This document shows, one piece after another, positions 10,553 through 22,300 of a stretch of 64,000 nt of DNA. The stretch is from Monosiga brevicollis MX1 (taxonomy: Eukaryota > Opisthokonta > Choanoflagellata > Craspedida > Salpingoecidae): positions 52,378 to 116,377 of the forward strand of contig NW_001865068.1 of assembly GCF_000002865.3 (NCBI RefSeq), given 5' to 3'. Positions within the stretch are counted from its first letter, which is position 1. The number at the start of each line of letters is the position of its first letter. The notes under the pieces were generated by a model, which searched no databases, had not been told where the DNA came from, and saw nothing but the letters and a program-made list of their open reading frames with translations. The position numbers and the translations under genes are program-made.

Positions 10553-12587
10553 AAGAAAAAGAAAAAAAAAAGAAAATCCCCACTCGCCTCACAGTCCCGT
10601 GTCCTGCCCGTCCGTAGAAACCGAGCTGTTGCAGGTTCGCTTGACTCGGCTCAAAGGCTCGTTTGGCTTGCAGATTGCCGGCGGTCACGTAGGCGTCGGC
10701 GTTTATGTCAAGGCCTGTCGCAAGGGCGGTGCCGCTGCTCTCGATGGTCGCATCCTCAAATATGACCAACTCATGCGCATCGACGATACAGACGTGGAAC
10801 ACGCTTCACATGAAGAAGTTGTGCGACTCATCAATCAGTGCGGCCCTTCGGCTCGCCTCACCCTCCGCCGTTCGCGCCACAACAGCGATGTCCGCTCTCA
10901 ACTCAAAAATAGCAAGTCTGCTTTTCATTTGACTCTCCAAGGCGTTGGCGATCTCAACACCACCACCGAGCCAAGCGACTGGACTCAGGTCCCACTCCGC
11001 AACAAGTCCAGTCCCCGCCGCGCCGCCCGCACCCACTCTTTTCATGCCGCCCCCGGGCCCTCGGTGCGATCAAAGCCCGCCCCGGTCTCTCTGTCCAGTG
11101 CACGTCCTAGCAGGCCCCCGGGGTAGCACGGGTCCTCTCTTGTGTTCGCGCCCCCGGTCATCGTCAGTCTTATTCTCGCCGTGCCCCTTATCCTTTGTCT
11201 ATAGGCTGATCTTCTGGCGGCGGCGGGTGCGTTGCTTGCAACCGATGCTCCTGGCCCTGCATTAAAACCCGCCGCCGAGTTGGGTGCCTCCCCTGAGCGT
11301 GCAGTACGTCATTTGCAATTGGTTCCCACCTGCTTGTCGATTGCTTGACTCTTCCATGACGACCCACTCCTGTTCAATGGCATTGACCAAGGCACACCCT
11401 TTTCGTCTCAATAGCGGTGTATTTCACGTTTGATTGTGTCGACGGGCATAGGTTGTGCAGTCGCTGCTTTTTGGTTCCCGCAAGTCCTCGCAACAGTCCG
11501 TCTCACTCGAGAATAGCGCCGAGCCCTGCCACCTGGATTTGGCTCTGTCGCCGCAAAATGCAGCTCGCATTCAATCAAGCGGGTCACAGCCTCAGACTCC
11601 TGCCGTCGACGATGATGACACCGAGTTTGGCTTTGGATCAGCCATTGATGACCTCAGCGCCGAGACCGCCGCCACCTCTCCCCCGCACACGCGCTCTGCG
11701 GTGCTCGTGCTTCAGGACACCGATGAGGAAGATGACAGCCATTTGAACGAATCGGCCGTTGACCACGGGACCGCACCACCCTTGCTGAAGAGTGCTTCCA
11801 ATCGGTCTGTCCTCGACCCCCCCGAGCATTCTGTGGGTACGGCAGCCTCTAGCCGGACCATGGGCGCATATGGTAGTCTGCAAACCACGCCTGGTGCTGT
11901 CGGTGATCTGGGGCAGCTGGCAACGGCCTTGGAAGACGTGCACAAAGCCTTACACTTGGAGGGATGGCTGATGAAGCAGACGGTTGGCCGCAAAAGCAGC
12001 GTTCTGAGGAAGCGACCTTGGCGTCGCCGTTACTTCATCCTTCAAGACACCATTCTCAAATACTACAAGCACATTCCGCAGGCCGGCGAGACAGCAGGTG
12101 TGTTGGCGTGGCAATGTGCCTGCTTCTTGCCTGTCATTCCGAAACGGTTCAGTGCAAGTGTGCCTTGGTGGTGCCTTCTGCCTGACTTGATCCGTTTGGT
12201 AGCGGGCTACGTTGTATTGCGTTCCACAGACTCTGTGCATCTGGCTGGCAACGATCGGACGCTGCTTCTTGCCACGGACAGCACCGACCTGAACCTCATG
12301 GCATCTTCCAAAGTTTGTTTCAAACGCACTGTTGCCCCCGAGCTAGTCGCAATATCGACCATGCGCGACACAGATCTGTTTGACCGTCATTGACTCCATT
12401 TTGGCATGTGCAGGACGAATCAGAGGAGTGGCGACGCGTTTTGAATGCGGCCATTTCCTTTCAGCAAGCTCGCCCACAAGCCTCTCACATTTCTTCTTCG
12501 ATACCTCCGGCAGCGGGTGGCGGCGATGGTGAGAGCAAAGAGGAAGAGGACGAGGACGATGATGAAGGAGAAGAAATGATGCAATGA
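9586..12587 (+). CDS. SH3-PDZ-PH domain adaptor protein
   Basis: Probable signalling scaffold at membranes. Eight exons are proposed: 9586-9688, 9741-9935, 10009-10467, 10618-11063 (3' end uncertain, alternative about 11084), 11205-11303, 11461-12097, 12230-12312, 12414-12587. They sum to about 731 aa in a consistent frame. Exon 3 encodes an SH3-like fold (LLEGDLFQVLKHHANGWLEV, then YLWPTWVQPL) followed by an acidic Pro/Thr linker. Exon 4 encodes a PDZ domain: KGSFGLQIAGG (carboxylate-binding loop FGLQI), GAAALDGRILKYDQLMRIDD and HEEVVRLI. Exons 6-8 encode a PH domain: LEGWLMKQ, RPWRRRYFILQD, KYYKHIP, DRTLLLATDS and ESEEWRRVLNAAI, with the invariant Trp in the last helix. The C-terminus is acidic. 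No ortholog was recognised. The exon 6/7 junction gives a short beta3-beta5 segment and is less certain. Confidence 0.75.
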
Positions 12588-12859
12588 CCGGATGGAGCTC
12601 TAAAACCGACCCACACTCCACTCAACTATTGAAGATGGAACATTAAATTTTGATCCCTACGTGGCTGTGTCTGGCCATAGTCAAGTGATGAATCTGTGCT
12701 TTGTCGCTTGCCTGACTGCTTCAGCAGGTTTATTTTTTTTTTAATTGATGTGTCGAAGTTATTCCCTCTTTTTTTTTTTTTTTCGTCTTTCCCTTTTTCT
12801 TTATTTGGTGAGAACACCGTCGCTGGATGGCCAATGTGCAGGTGCACAGTGACACCATA
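12588..12859. other. Convergent 3' region between the SH3-PDZ-PH gene and AAGAB
   Basis: 272 bp between the two stop codons. Contains T runs (12729-12740, 12768-12783) that could serve as U-rich 3' UTR sequence for either strand. Confidence 0.5.
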
Positions 12860-14620
12860 TTAGTGCCCAGGGCTGTCATTGTCATCACCTTCATCGTCGC
12901 TCCACCCGCTTGAGCCACCAAAGAGGCTCTCTGCCAGAGCAGCGGCCAATACGGCCGCGCGGTGGCGTCGCTGCTCGTCGGGCACATGCTGGCTGGACTC
13001 ACGAATCTGTCGAAGCGCATCAGCCAGATTGGACAGGTCAAATTCTTCATCATCTTCTGTGTCATCTTCAGCATCACTTTGATCATGGTCCTGGTCACCA
13101 TCCGCTTCCTTGTCAGTCTGCGCCAACTCAGCTGCATTCGCGACGGCTGCCTCGTGTTCCATAGCTCGGACAACATCCGTTTGTTGTTTCATGCGAACCA
13201 GCCCCTGAACAACATCCAGGCCGGACAAAGTGTGAGCAAAAAACAGCCGCCTGTCCTTCGATTGAGGCAGTGCACTTGAGCACAGGGGGGGGGTCCGGGG
13301 AACGAGAACCATATCCCACCTGTAATGCCGTCTGAAGGAGAGCATCGTGGGGTTCGTCTGATTCGCTCTCGCCTTCCGTCGAGCCATCATCAGCGGATGC
13401 AGCGGCCTCAATTTCTGTGAGTGCACGGGGGAAGCAGCCCGGTCAAGGCATTGGCAAGGGCGCTTGGACTCTATCGGACAATACAGACACGCGTGGAATG
13501 GAGACTCACCCATGGAATCGAGAAGGCCGCGACTGGGCACGTTGACGGCCGCTGAGGCGCGTCCGCTTGCTTCGACTGGAGCCATGTGTTCCCACATGTG
13601 TGCTGTCAAAGCTTCGGCCAGGCGCCCGACGCCCAAATCGGGCTGCACGCAGAACGATAAGATCAAGCATGTTAGGAGGCACGTCCCGCAATGTAAGTCT
13701 TGCTCAACGACCGACCTCTTCAAATCCAAGGTCGAGAGCGTCGTCCAGGGGTAGTTCGGCATGTACAAGCTCCAAGCTTTGCTCTTGGCACCACACGGGC
13801 AATGCACCTTGAGCGCTGCCATAGTCACGGTGCCTAGAATGAAGAGTGAATACAGAAAGAGAGAGGGAGAGGAGCAAAAAAGAGAGAGAAGCAAAAAACA
13901 GAGAGAAAAGGTTGAATGAGTTTGCCGCTTCTAAGATAATAGAGGTTGCTCTGATCCCCTTCCAGTTGGTGCTTGCGGCAAAGGCGGACGTACGTGGGGG
14001 CTGCGGCAGCAGCTACATCGTAAAAAAGTCGCAGGGCTGGATCATGGTTCTCCACGGCCTCAAGCAACAACTTCAAGTCTGTCGGCAGAGGCTAAGAAAC
14101 AAAAAGCAAATACATGAGCTACACAGCTGAGGCTGGGGCGACTGCGCTTGCTGCGCAACTCAACTGACGGCAGAACGATCGACAACGAGGACGACGGCAT
14201 CGGCTTGCTCCAGGTGTTGCGCGACTGTGGCAGCCTCAGGTAGGACAACTAATCTGTCGACCACGTCCAGCAGGAGAGACGTTGAACCCATGTCTGGCGA
14301 TTGGATGGCGCGAGGGCGCCGCGCAAGGTGTCAAAGTACCTGATATCGGCTGTGTAGTACTTTGTCGCGACGGGCCAGATCGTTTCTCGGGTCGTCGGTA
14401 CAGGCAAGCGGTCCGCGTCGATGTCAGCTTTGGTGCTGATGGTGGTGAGCTGTCGCACCACATCTTGTGCCTTGGCGTGGTGCGCATCATCCAACGCTAC
14501 CAGCAGCACCTGCACAGATAGACATGAAGCCTTTGTGAGACCGCACCAACTCTCCACAAAGTCCCATTCCTGCCCAAAGCACATCGAGCCGGGTCCATCT
14601 GCACGCACCGAGTCTCTCAT
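12860..14620 (-). CDS. AAGAB: Alpha- and gamma-adaptin-binding protein p34
   Basis: Cytosolic chaperone-like protein that assists AP-1/AP-2 clathrin adaptor assembly and contains a Rab-like domain. Eight exons on the minus strand: 14609-14620 (12 nt, MRDS), 14340-14509, 14169-14253, 13994-14091, 13716-13815, 13510-13642, 13320-13414, 12860-13255; total 362 aa against 315 in human. Shared features: VLLVALDD at the first beta strand, IWPVATKYYTADI (human: W-x-KYYSADI), ADAVVLVVD, the LPVWCQEQSLELVHAE segment (human WCxxHGFELVEL), GVGRLAEALTAHMWEHM, and a C-terminal helix (LADALRQIRE, PDEQRRHRAAVLAAALAES) ending in an acidic SDDEGDD tail. The 12-nt first exon is inferred; the frame stays open if the first intron is retained, giving a longer N-terminus. 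Confidence 0.88.
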
Positions 14621-15290
14621 GTTGCTCGATTTTGATCGCCTGCTTGCTACTTGTACCAACAGGTTAAAGTCAGAGAAATTGTGTGTGAAAGAGAGAGAAA
14701 GAGAAAGAGAGAGAGAGAGATGAAATTGTGTGCGTGAGTGTCTGTGTGTGAGAGAAATTGAGAGAGAGAGACATGACACAAGTTGTGGTTCTTTTTATTT
14801 TTATATTTCTAGAGGAGGGAGCTACAAAGGGCGGGGTTTGAAGCTGGAGGTGTGGGAGCAGGTGGGGGAGTGGTTGGGGGTTGAATGTCTAGCCGTGTCT
14901 GCGTGATCGACTGACGGTCGGCGTTGACACAAGGTTCTTATCGGTTTGGGATTGGGAAGTTAAACCTGATGCGAGGAGCACACGATCGACAAGCAAGGGC
15001 AGAAAACGGCTCATTCCTTGTGTGCTATCAAGGCATAAGATACGAATGGCCAGATCGCAGAGCATCACGGGTGAACTCGGGTCAATTGTCAGGACATGAG
15101 GCAGGTCGTGAATCACAAACAGGACAGCGACGGCCTCTAGGGCACGCCTACAGGGGTGATGGAGCCACATGGAATTACAGGGCAGTTAAAACAGTATAGC
15201 AAGTCAAGATGGCTTGAAAATCAGCAACCAAAGGCAGTCTGAGCTCGCACATTTGGCACACGATGGAAGTAATGCAGAGAGCAGCACCGT
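14621..15290. other. Intergenic region upstream of AAGAB
   Basis: Should hold the AAGAB promoter (minus strand) and the 3' UTR of the SAXO-like gene. A GA microsatellite lies at about 14688-14720 near the AAGAB start. Nothing else was recognised. Confidence 0.5.
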
Positions 15291-18200
15291 CTAGTCGAGA
15301 GCACCCTGGATGAGGGCCCCCGACGTGAGCTCAAAGTGTGTTGAGTGGGAGGTTAAAGTGGGCTGGTTTCGCTCGACTGCAGGCGTCGGAGACATGAGGT
15401 CACGATAGGTGGTATTGTGCGCATGTGCACCCTCAAAGGTGAGGTGGTTGCGAGGCGGAGGCGCCTTGGCAGCCGTTGGCGATGGCGCTTGAAACATAAC
15501 CCTGCAGCAGATGCAGTCAGCAACGGCCCGGAGACGAAGTCAGGGCTTCTATCAGAACAATGTGCGGCGGTTTGACATGGTGAGGGAGCTCATTTATGCA
15601 CCACGCACCGATTTGTCGTCTCGCGCTCAAGTGGAGCGCTTGAGGGATGAAAGGTTGGTCCACGGGCCAGCTGGGGCTTCTGTGTCAAAAGACATACGCC
15701 ATGTGTTTGATTTGGCAGGGAAATGAGGGCGGTTTAGCCTAATAGACAGCTAATACATGTCGAACCAAGTTGCATGATGCAGGTGGCACCATCGCATATC
15801 AAAGGCATCACGTACGGGCTCAGACCAGCCGGGATAATGTTCACGGATGGTGGTTTGAAAGTTGCGCTCGCCTGTCGGTTTAAGAGCGGAGTTTTTGCGC
15901 AAATTGGCACGACGCTATAGGCGCACAAGCCAACGTTAGGGCTGATGGGTACTCTTTCTAAGAAAAAAAAAAAAAAAAAAAAAGGCAAGCCACAAGTGGG
16001 TTGGCCAAGGCATTGCTTCGATGGGCGACATACCTCAGCTTGCTGGCCCAAAAAGTCATTTTTGGCTGTGGTATGACCATGGAAATTGGCGCCGTCGGGT
16101 TTGAGAGCTTCGCCAGCCCGGCTGGGAAGCTTGATGGCTTGCGTCTAGACGGCAGGAGTGGACGCAGCAGCTTGGTATGAGTCGTATGTACCAGCGGTCC
16201 AGAATGGTCCTGGGCCGCAAGGCAAGGGCGGAGCTTGATTCATGCGGGTCAGTCAAGACTCACCCGCTCGCCTTGCCAGGTCTGCAGGTCAGTGCTGGTT
16301 GTGGTCCTGTCGGAAAACACCATCCGCAGGGCGTCAAGCTCAACCGGCAGCTTCGGGAGATAGATAGCATGCAGAGCAATAATGGACGGTTGGGGCAAGG
16401 TGGGACGAACCGAAAGTCTGCCGCCCCCTCAAAACGTTGGTGGTCGACAGGTGCACGCTGACGCTCCGACTGCATCAACACAAGTTGATGCGAGCAATGC
16501 CGGCGCAATTCCATTGATAGGAAACGCAGGTGATGAGGATGGGCCAGTTGGCAGGGTATGATTGAAAAATTGAAGCATGGTCCAACGTTTCTGACCTTGG
16601 CAGCATATCCAGGAAAATCTTGCTGAGTCACTGTGCGGGAGATGCCCGGGGCATTGGGAGAGCGCATGGTTTCACCAGTGCGAGTACTTGGGCGGACCAG
16701 CTTTTCCTACATCATATGCAGTGGTGGATCAACAGTGACGAGGGCGTTGGCAATGCAAGCACACAAGGGAGACAAACCGGTTGGTGATTGCGGATGGGTC
16801 GATGTTCGGCTTTGGATGTGATAAAGTCAGCCTTGCCCTCGAAACGGTTGTTATCCTTCGGGGCAGCTTGGCGATGAGCCTGGCAAGCAAGGTTTTGCGT
16901 GAAAAAAAAAAATAAAAAAAAAAAAAATGAGGTACCATTGTCGCTTGCGCACACCACAAAGGCAGATTTGTTGGCTTGCACTAGGCCAATGCGGGAGGGG
17001 GAAGCTTTAACCTGAGCTTTGTGGCCGGGAAAATCGGAATGCGTCACAGTGCGGGTCACTGGAGCCGTGTTCGCAAAGTGCAACGCCTCGTACGTCTTGC
17101 TAGCTGGACGGATGGCTTGTGTCTGCGGGCCGATGGGGGTCGATAGGCAGCGTCGACGTCACCATCGAGACACGGAGGGCATCACGACAAGAACCAAGGT
17201 CAAACGGGCGCAAGACTACCACGAAAACACGTGGCGCATGGTCAAAAGAGCCGACCTTTTCCGCGGCGACAGGGGGTGCGTGGTGGAACCGTGTGGTGGT
17301 GGCATAGTCGGTGGCTCCTTCAAACCTGTTATGATCTTGAGGCTTGGGCTGACGTGTGGCCTGCGCCCGCGAATGCCAGATAGGGATGTCAGCGAGGAAA
17401 TATTCTTCCCAACTAGAGGAAGGAGGGGAAGTCATTAGCGTGCACTTACACCGCCACGGTGACCAACAAAGTCGGTCTGAGTGACTGTGCGGTTCATTTT
17501 GAGGGCATCTGAATAGGAAAAGGCCTCTTTGGCTCGGGCTTGTGGCGGGCGGGCGCGTTCCGTCTATGCAGAGTGATTCAGCGCGTCGTGCATGAGTTGG
17601 GCCTTGATTAATCATCAAAAGCAGTGTAGCTGGCACCGGCGCCTGTTGCTTACCGCTGCGCCATGAGGCTTGGATGCAAAGTCGGTGCTGGTCGTGCTGC
17701 GGTCTGTCATGCGATAACGCTCGCGAAAAGACGGCTTGTTTTGCCCACCGCCTCGCCCCTGTTTCTCAAGCGCCCGATGAGCATGACATGGCATTCATAA
17801 TGCCATTGTGCCCGCGCAAAGGTACAGATCGAGTGCCACATACATTGGCAGCAGCGGCACGCTGGGCGGCCTGGGCGCTGTGACAACCACCAGGCGTACA
17901 AAAAAAGAAGAGTGTTGAGTTTTTTTTTTCGGTTCAGGCCAGCACCGGGCTGCAGCAATGCGCTTTGGCGCAAACGTACGCATAGCTGGGCATCTTGGGG
18001 GTGACTGGGCCAGAAGAGTTTTTGATATTGGTGAGCTGGTTCACGCAACGCGGGCTGTTCAGATGGGACCACCAACGCCGGCCCCCCGCATCCGCAAAGA
18101 TGGTGTGAGTCAATCGGAGCAGCAAGTAAAGAGAGGCCGAGGAGAGAGACAGCGAGATAGAGGAGCCAGCAGGGGGAGCAGCGGAAATGGGCGGTCGGGG

Positions 18201-18430
18201 CAAGAGGCTTGTCTCACCGCAACGCGGTTCAGGGGTATGGCAGAACGTGGTTGTCGGGACTATTGCGGTATAGTTGGGGTTGTCGGGAGGTCGGAAGCTG
18301 GGTTGGGGAGGGGGTAGGTAGGGTGGGTGTGGGTGTGTCTATGTCAAAATGGCGGAGGGGGCATCTGCTTGAGTACCTGGCTGAGCCGAGACGATGGGTG
18401 CTCCAACGCGTCCTGTCCTGCCGAGGGGGC
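15291..18430 (-). CDS. SAXO/MAP6-like axonemal microtubule-binding repeat protein (5' end unresolved)
   Basis: Exons on the minus strand: 18377-18430, 18218-18259, 17980-18035, 17844-17877, 17654-17764, 17450-17563, 17256-17360, 17012-17122, 16778-16879, 16596-16706, 16407-16469, 16264-16350, 16034-16144, 15816-15914, 15609-15679, 15501-15711 being replaced by the last exon 15291-15501; 493 codons in all. Two motif types recur: [N/Q]RFEGx[A/T]D[F/Y] (for example NRFEGATDY, NRFEGKADF, QRFEGAADF) and RTVTxxDF-type (NRTVTQTDF, TRTVTHSDF, SRTVTQQDF, DRSTTSTDF, HTTAKNDF). Also seen are GERNFQTTIREHYPGW and LTFEGAHAHNTTYRDL. SAXO/FAM154 proteins carry comparable F-x-G/TT-x-x-DY repeats and stabilise ciliary microtubules, hence the family call, which is by motif resemblance only. 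The start codon lies upstream of 18430 and was not found; the N-terminal CxC/CGRH region of SAXO was not seen. Confidence 0.7.
15962..15983. repeat. Poly-A tract in a SAXO-like intron
   Basis: About 22 consecutive A on the plus strand inside the intron 15915-16033. Confidence 0.9.
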
Positions 18431-19396
18431 CTGGTGTACAGCTACAGCAGAGGACGGGTCAACCCGATCGCCAGGTGAGGCGTGTCATTGCACAACGAGG
18501 CGAGCCATGCGTTCGCATCCCGCACCGCAGAGAGAAAGAAGTGCGCTAGAGATGTGTGTTGTGTCTGCTATGAAATCAAGGTCAGGTGGGCTGATCTATG
18601 CTGCACGGGTCGTGAGTGCTTGGGGTTTTTGTCTTGGCGTGCGTCAGATCGACTTGTGAATGAGCCTGGTTGCATGCGGTGCTGATCATGAGTCGAACGT
18701 GACTGCGGGTGCGCCGGCCAGGCCCCGAGGGCGCTGCCGTTTTCTCCCTTCAAACCAGCGAAACACGCTGACACCTTCCCGGTAGTCACTTGTTGTCGCT
18801 AAAACTCAACTTATTGCAGTATCAAAGCGGCAGATAACGTTAGGTTTAGAAGATGTGTGGCGATGATATTGTCGATGAGATTGCGGACATGAGGGGGTGG
18901 CGGGCTTTTTGTTTGGTCTCTACTTGACAACCAAGATGTCACAACAGCCAGAAGGATGGGATGAGAGGGGGTTGATGAACATGTGAATGCTCAAGACACG
19001 AGTCGACTCGCTTCCAACGGCAACGGGAGGAATTCAGAAAATGAAGAACGAACGCATCAACATGCAGTCAAAGAAGATAAGACAAGGGGTCAGGGCAAGC
19101 AAGCATCAATTGTCTGAGGTGCACGATGCGACCAACTATAAACATCCACACCGAACACATGGGCACAAATTGTTGATTGCCTCTCCACAATGGCTGCCAG
19201 CCACGTTACACGGCAAGCAGCATCGAGATGGCAACCTCCTGAGTCAGGCACAAGCCAGCAAGCTAAACCTCCTCGGGCCATACTTAGATAGCTGTATAGG
19301 AAGACTTGGATTCTTGACGACTCAAGGCCAAGAGAATATCGTCACGACTCCTGTGTCGCACGTGTCAATTAAAAGTGGCGCGTGAGAATGGCATAA
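18431..19396. other. Unresolved 5' part of the SAXO-like gene and intergenic region
   Basis: Probably contains the first exon(s) and promoter of the SAXO-like gene, but no start codon plus splice donor could be chosen with confidence. GAACATGTGA, a one-base variant of the recurrent 10-mer seen at 1029, is at 18978-18987. The right end is the 3' side of the ArfGAP gene. Confidence 0.4.
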
Positions 19397-22300
19397 TCAA
19401 GACACATAAAACAGGGCGGAGGCATCGACCCGGCTCACATACTTGCGACGCTTGGCTCCTGTGCTTGACGAGGGCTGCCCGCCCTGCGGCGCTGCAGGCA
19501 CAGGTACTCCCAGGTCCACGGAACCGCGCTTGGAGCCCGAGTCAGACGGGGATTCCATCGAGCGCCACTGCATGCACCGCCATCGGTCGATCAACAGACA
19601 CCACCAAACGTGAGCTACCATGTGCCAGCCCCGCACACAGATATGCCATCCGCAAAGGAAAGAGAGACAAGCGTGCCTACGTGCCCACCCGCCAGTCTAA
19701 TCTACTACCAACCGCCTCTGTGTGCCTCACGAGCTCAAAGTGTACACATACCTCGCTGGCTGTGTTGGTGCGCTGGCGAAAGCGCATCACGCGTGAAACT
19801 GCCATTTGAGCTATGAACCGATCGACGAGCGGACAAACTTCCAGGTGAGTTTGGGTGCGTCACGCGGGGCAATCGGGCCGAGGCACACAAGTGCCGTTGC
19901 ATGCCAATGCGCGCATCATTTGGGGCCGGGCACACGCACCCTCAAGCATCGAGTCGGAATCCGAGCCCAGGTCATCGTGCAGAGACAAAGGTTGGTGCAC
20001 AACCGGGCGCTGAGGTCGTGGTTCTACAAGACGCGACGCCTCGCGAGACGGCTGGCGACTTGTTTGCCGGCTGGCGGGGCGACTGCTGGGCTGGCTGGCA
20101 GGGCGACTCCCCAAACGACTACCTGGAGCACTCGAGGGGCGACTGGACGAGCCATCCTTGGTCTCCAAGGCGCGTAAAGGCGACTGAAGGCGGTCCACCA
20201 ACCGTGCTCGGCCCACCTCAGTCAGGTCATCAAAAATGCTCGAGGCATTGCTAGCCGAGCGGGCACGGTCAGGTGATTCATGGCTCGAGAGAGCGGCCAG
20301 GCCAGCTAGCGTCGAGACAAAGTCATCCGATGCTCGCTTGGAAGGAGCACGACTTGACGTGGTAGAGGCACGCTCACGTTCACGGGTGGGCTTTTTCACG
20401 CGGCGCGCTTGTCGACGCGCAAACCGCGAGTTGAAGCCCTTGGGGTGAAAGCCGCGATCGGAGCCCACATCATCCTCTTCATCCTCCAAGTCAGCGTCCG
20501 CTTCACCTCCCTCGGGATGGCTAGAACGATCGTCTAAGAAGCGTTCTCGGTGTTCCACATCATCACTGGCTTCCGAAGCACTGGCACGCGACAGCTGACG
20601 ACCGCGCGGTGGGCGAGCCCGCCCGACACGGTCCAAAAAGTCGCCGCTACTGGCGTTGGAAAGATCAAGTAGATCAATTTTGGACATTTCTCGGCTTGAG
20701 TGGTCGTACATGGCTTGGCTCAGGCTCGGATCGAGGCACAGCTGCTGTCCAGCTGAGGTGACGAGAGTGGCCAACATGGATGAGCGGCGCCGAGGCCGCG
20801 GTTCGGCTAGCACAATGTCCGACCCATCTTCGGGGATCACGGTGCCCAATATGGCATCGGACGTATATGAGCCAGCGTTGGAATCATCGTCCCCGCCGCT
20901 CACCGCGCTCCAGCCCACCGAGCCGCGACTGCGATTTAAGCCCGTGGATGCATCCAATCCATTGTCTTCAGCCGAGGTCTGGGCTGAGAGCGGGGCCTGG
21001 GCAGCGGTCGATGGCTGGGGTGCAGGGGCTGCAGTACCAGCCGTCATGCTCGAGCTCGGACTGGCCTTGCCAACTGCAGATTCAAGGGCGTGCCTCCAGT
21101 TGGCTGAGTTGGTGCGCTTGCGTTGCACTTCCGCCTCCGATGTAAAATCCATCTGTGGGGGCGGGTGCGATGAAAACGGCATTGGCTTCATCTCGCGCAT
21201 CGTGCGTGATTTGTTAACATTCGCGTTGGGCGAGTTTGTCGGTGGACCCGCACTCTCGCTGCCGCTGTCCATCGACTGCTGGCGATCTTTCATAGCACGC
21301 TGCAGCGTGGTGACGAGTTCATTGCTGTTCATCGAGGCCGATGAAGAGGCGGTGGTCCCTGTGGCAGCCGCTGCAACCGCGTCCTGCGTGGTTGGTTGTG
21401 CCAGCGGCACGTCTGGGTCCTCGAACTTCAGTGCAATGTATTTGGCGCGGATGTAAGCCTCGCGTTCTGCATCCGAGGTGGCCTTGGTTGGCTTGGATAC
21501 TTCTGGATGTTTGCTCAGGCAGCCCTCGTACCGTGCATTGACACGCAGGTTGCCCCTCGTACGCATAAACTCGAGGATGTCCGTGGGCCAGCGATCCAGC
21601 AGGACGGATCGCACCTTGCTAATGTGTACGCCCAAGCTCCGGTGCACGCCGCTGCAGTTGATGCACAGTACAATGCCGAGGTTGATGGAGGCCCACTCCA
21701 CATCGTCATTGCCACAGTCGGCACAAGTGTCGTTGCCCTCAATCTCTTGCAAGTATGCCGCCGGGTTGATTGTGACATCACCGTCCTTTTTGTCGGCATT
21801 CCCGTGATCCAGTGCGGCAGCAATCCCTGCGTTGAGAGCCGCAATCCACTCACTGTATTCGTGAGGACCCAACGCCTGTAGAAGCAGGTTCTCGTTGGGA
21901 GTCACCACCTCGAAAACATGGTGACGCTCGTGCGTCAAGAGTTGCTTGACTGTGGACAGCAGCAAGGGTGCCACCTCAACGACTTCGCCTATGCAAGCAA
22001 ACAAATGAGAATCGGGGAGCTTGCAGCGCCTTGCCCTGTCCTTTACGCCGGCTACCCACGCCTGTCGCCATGCCAAGGCGGCCTACCATCGGGTTCCACA
22101 CGGCAAAGGGTGTTGCCTCGGATCGTAAAGCTCTCGATGCGCCACCGTTTGTCCTTGCTCCGTCTATCATAATGGGCAACAGGATCAATCATGGAGGTGC
22201 AGTGGGTCGACGGCTGCAGCGGGTGATATGAACAAGCAAGGCGCTTCGGACCGCATTAGATAGCCACTCTTGTCGAGGGGCACATCGACATCGGGCAGCC

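Noticed and set aside
20656-21456. 266-codon plus-strand frame inside the ArfGAP tail
   Set aside because: It lies antisense to the disordered tail exon 19940-21988; composition is explained by that frame.
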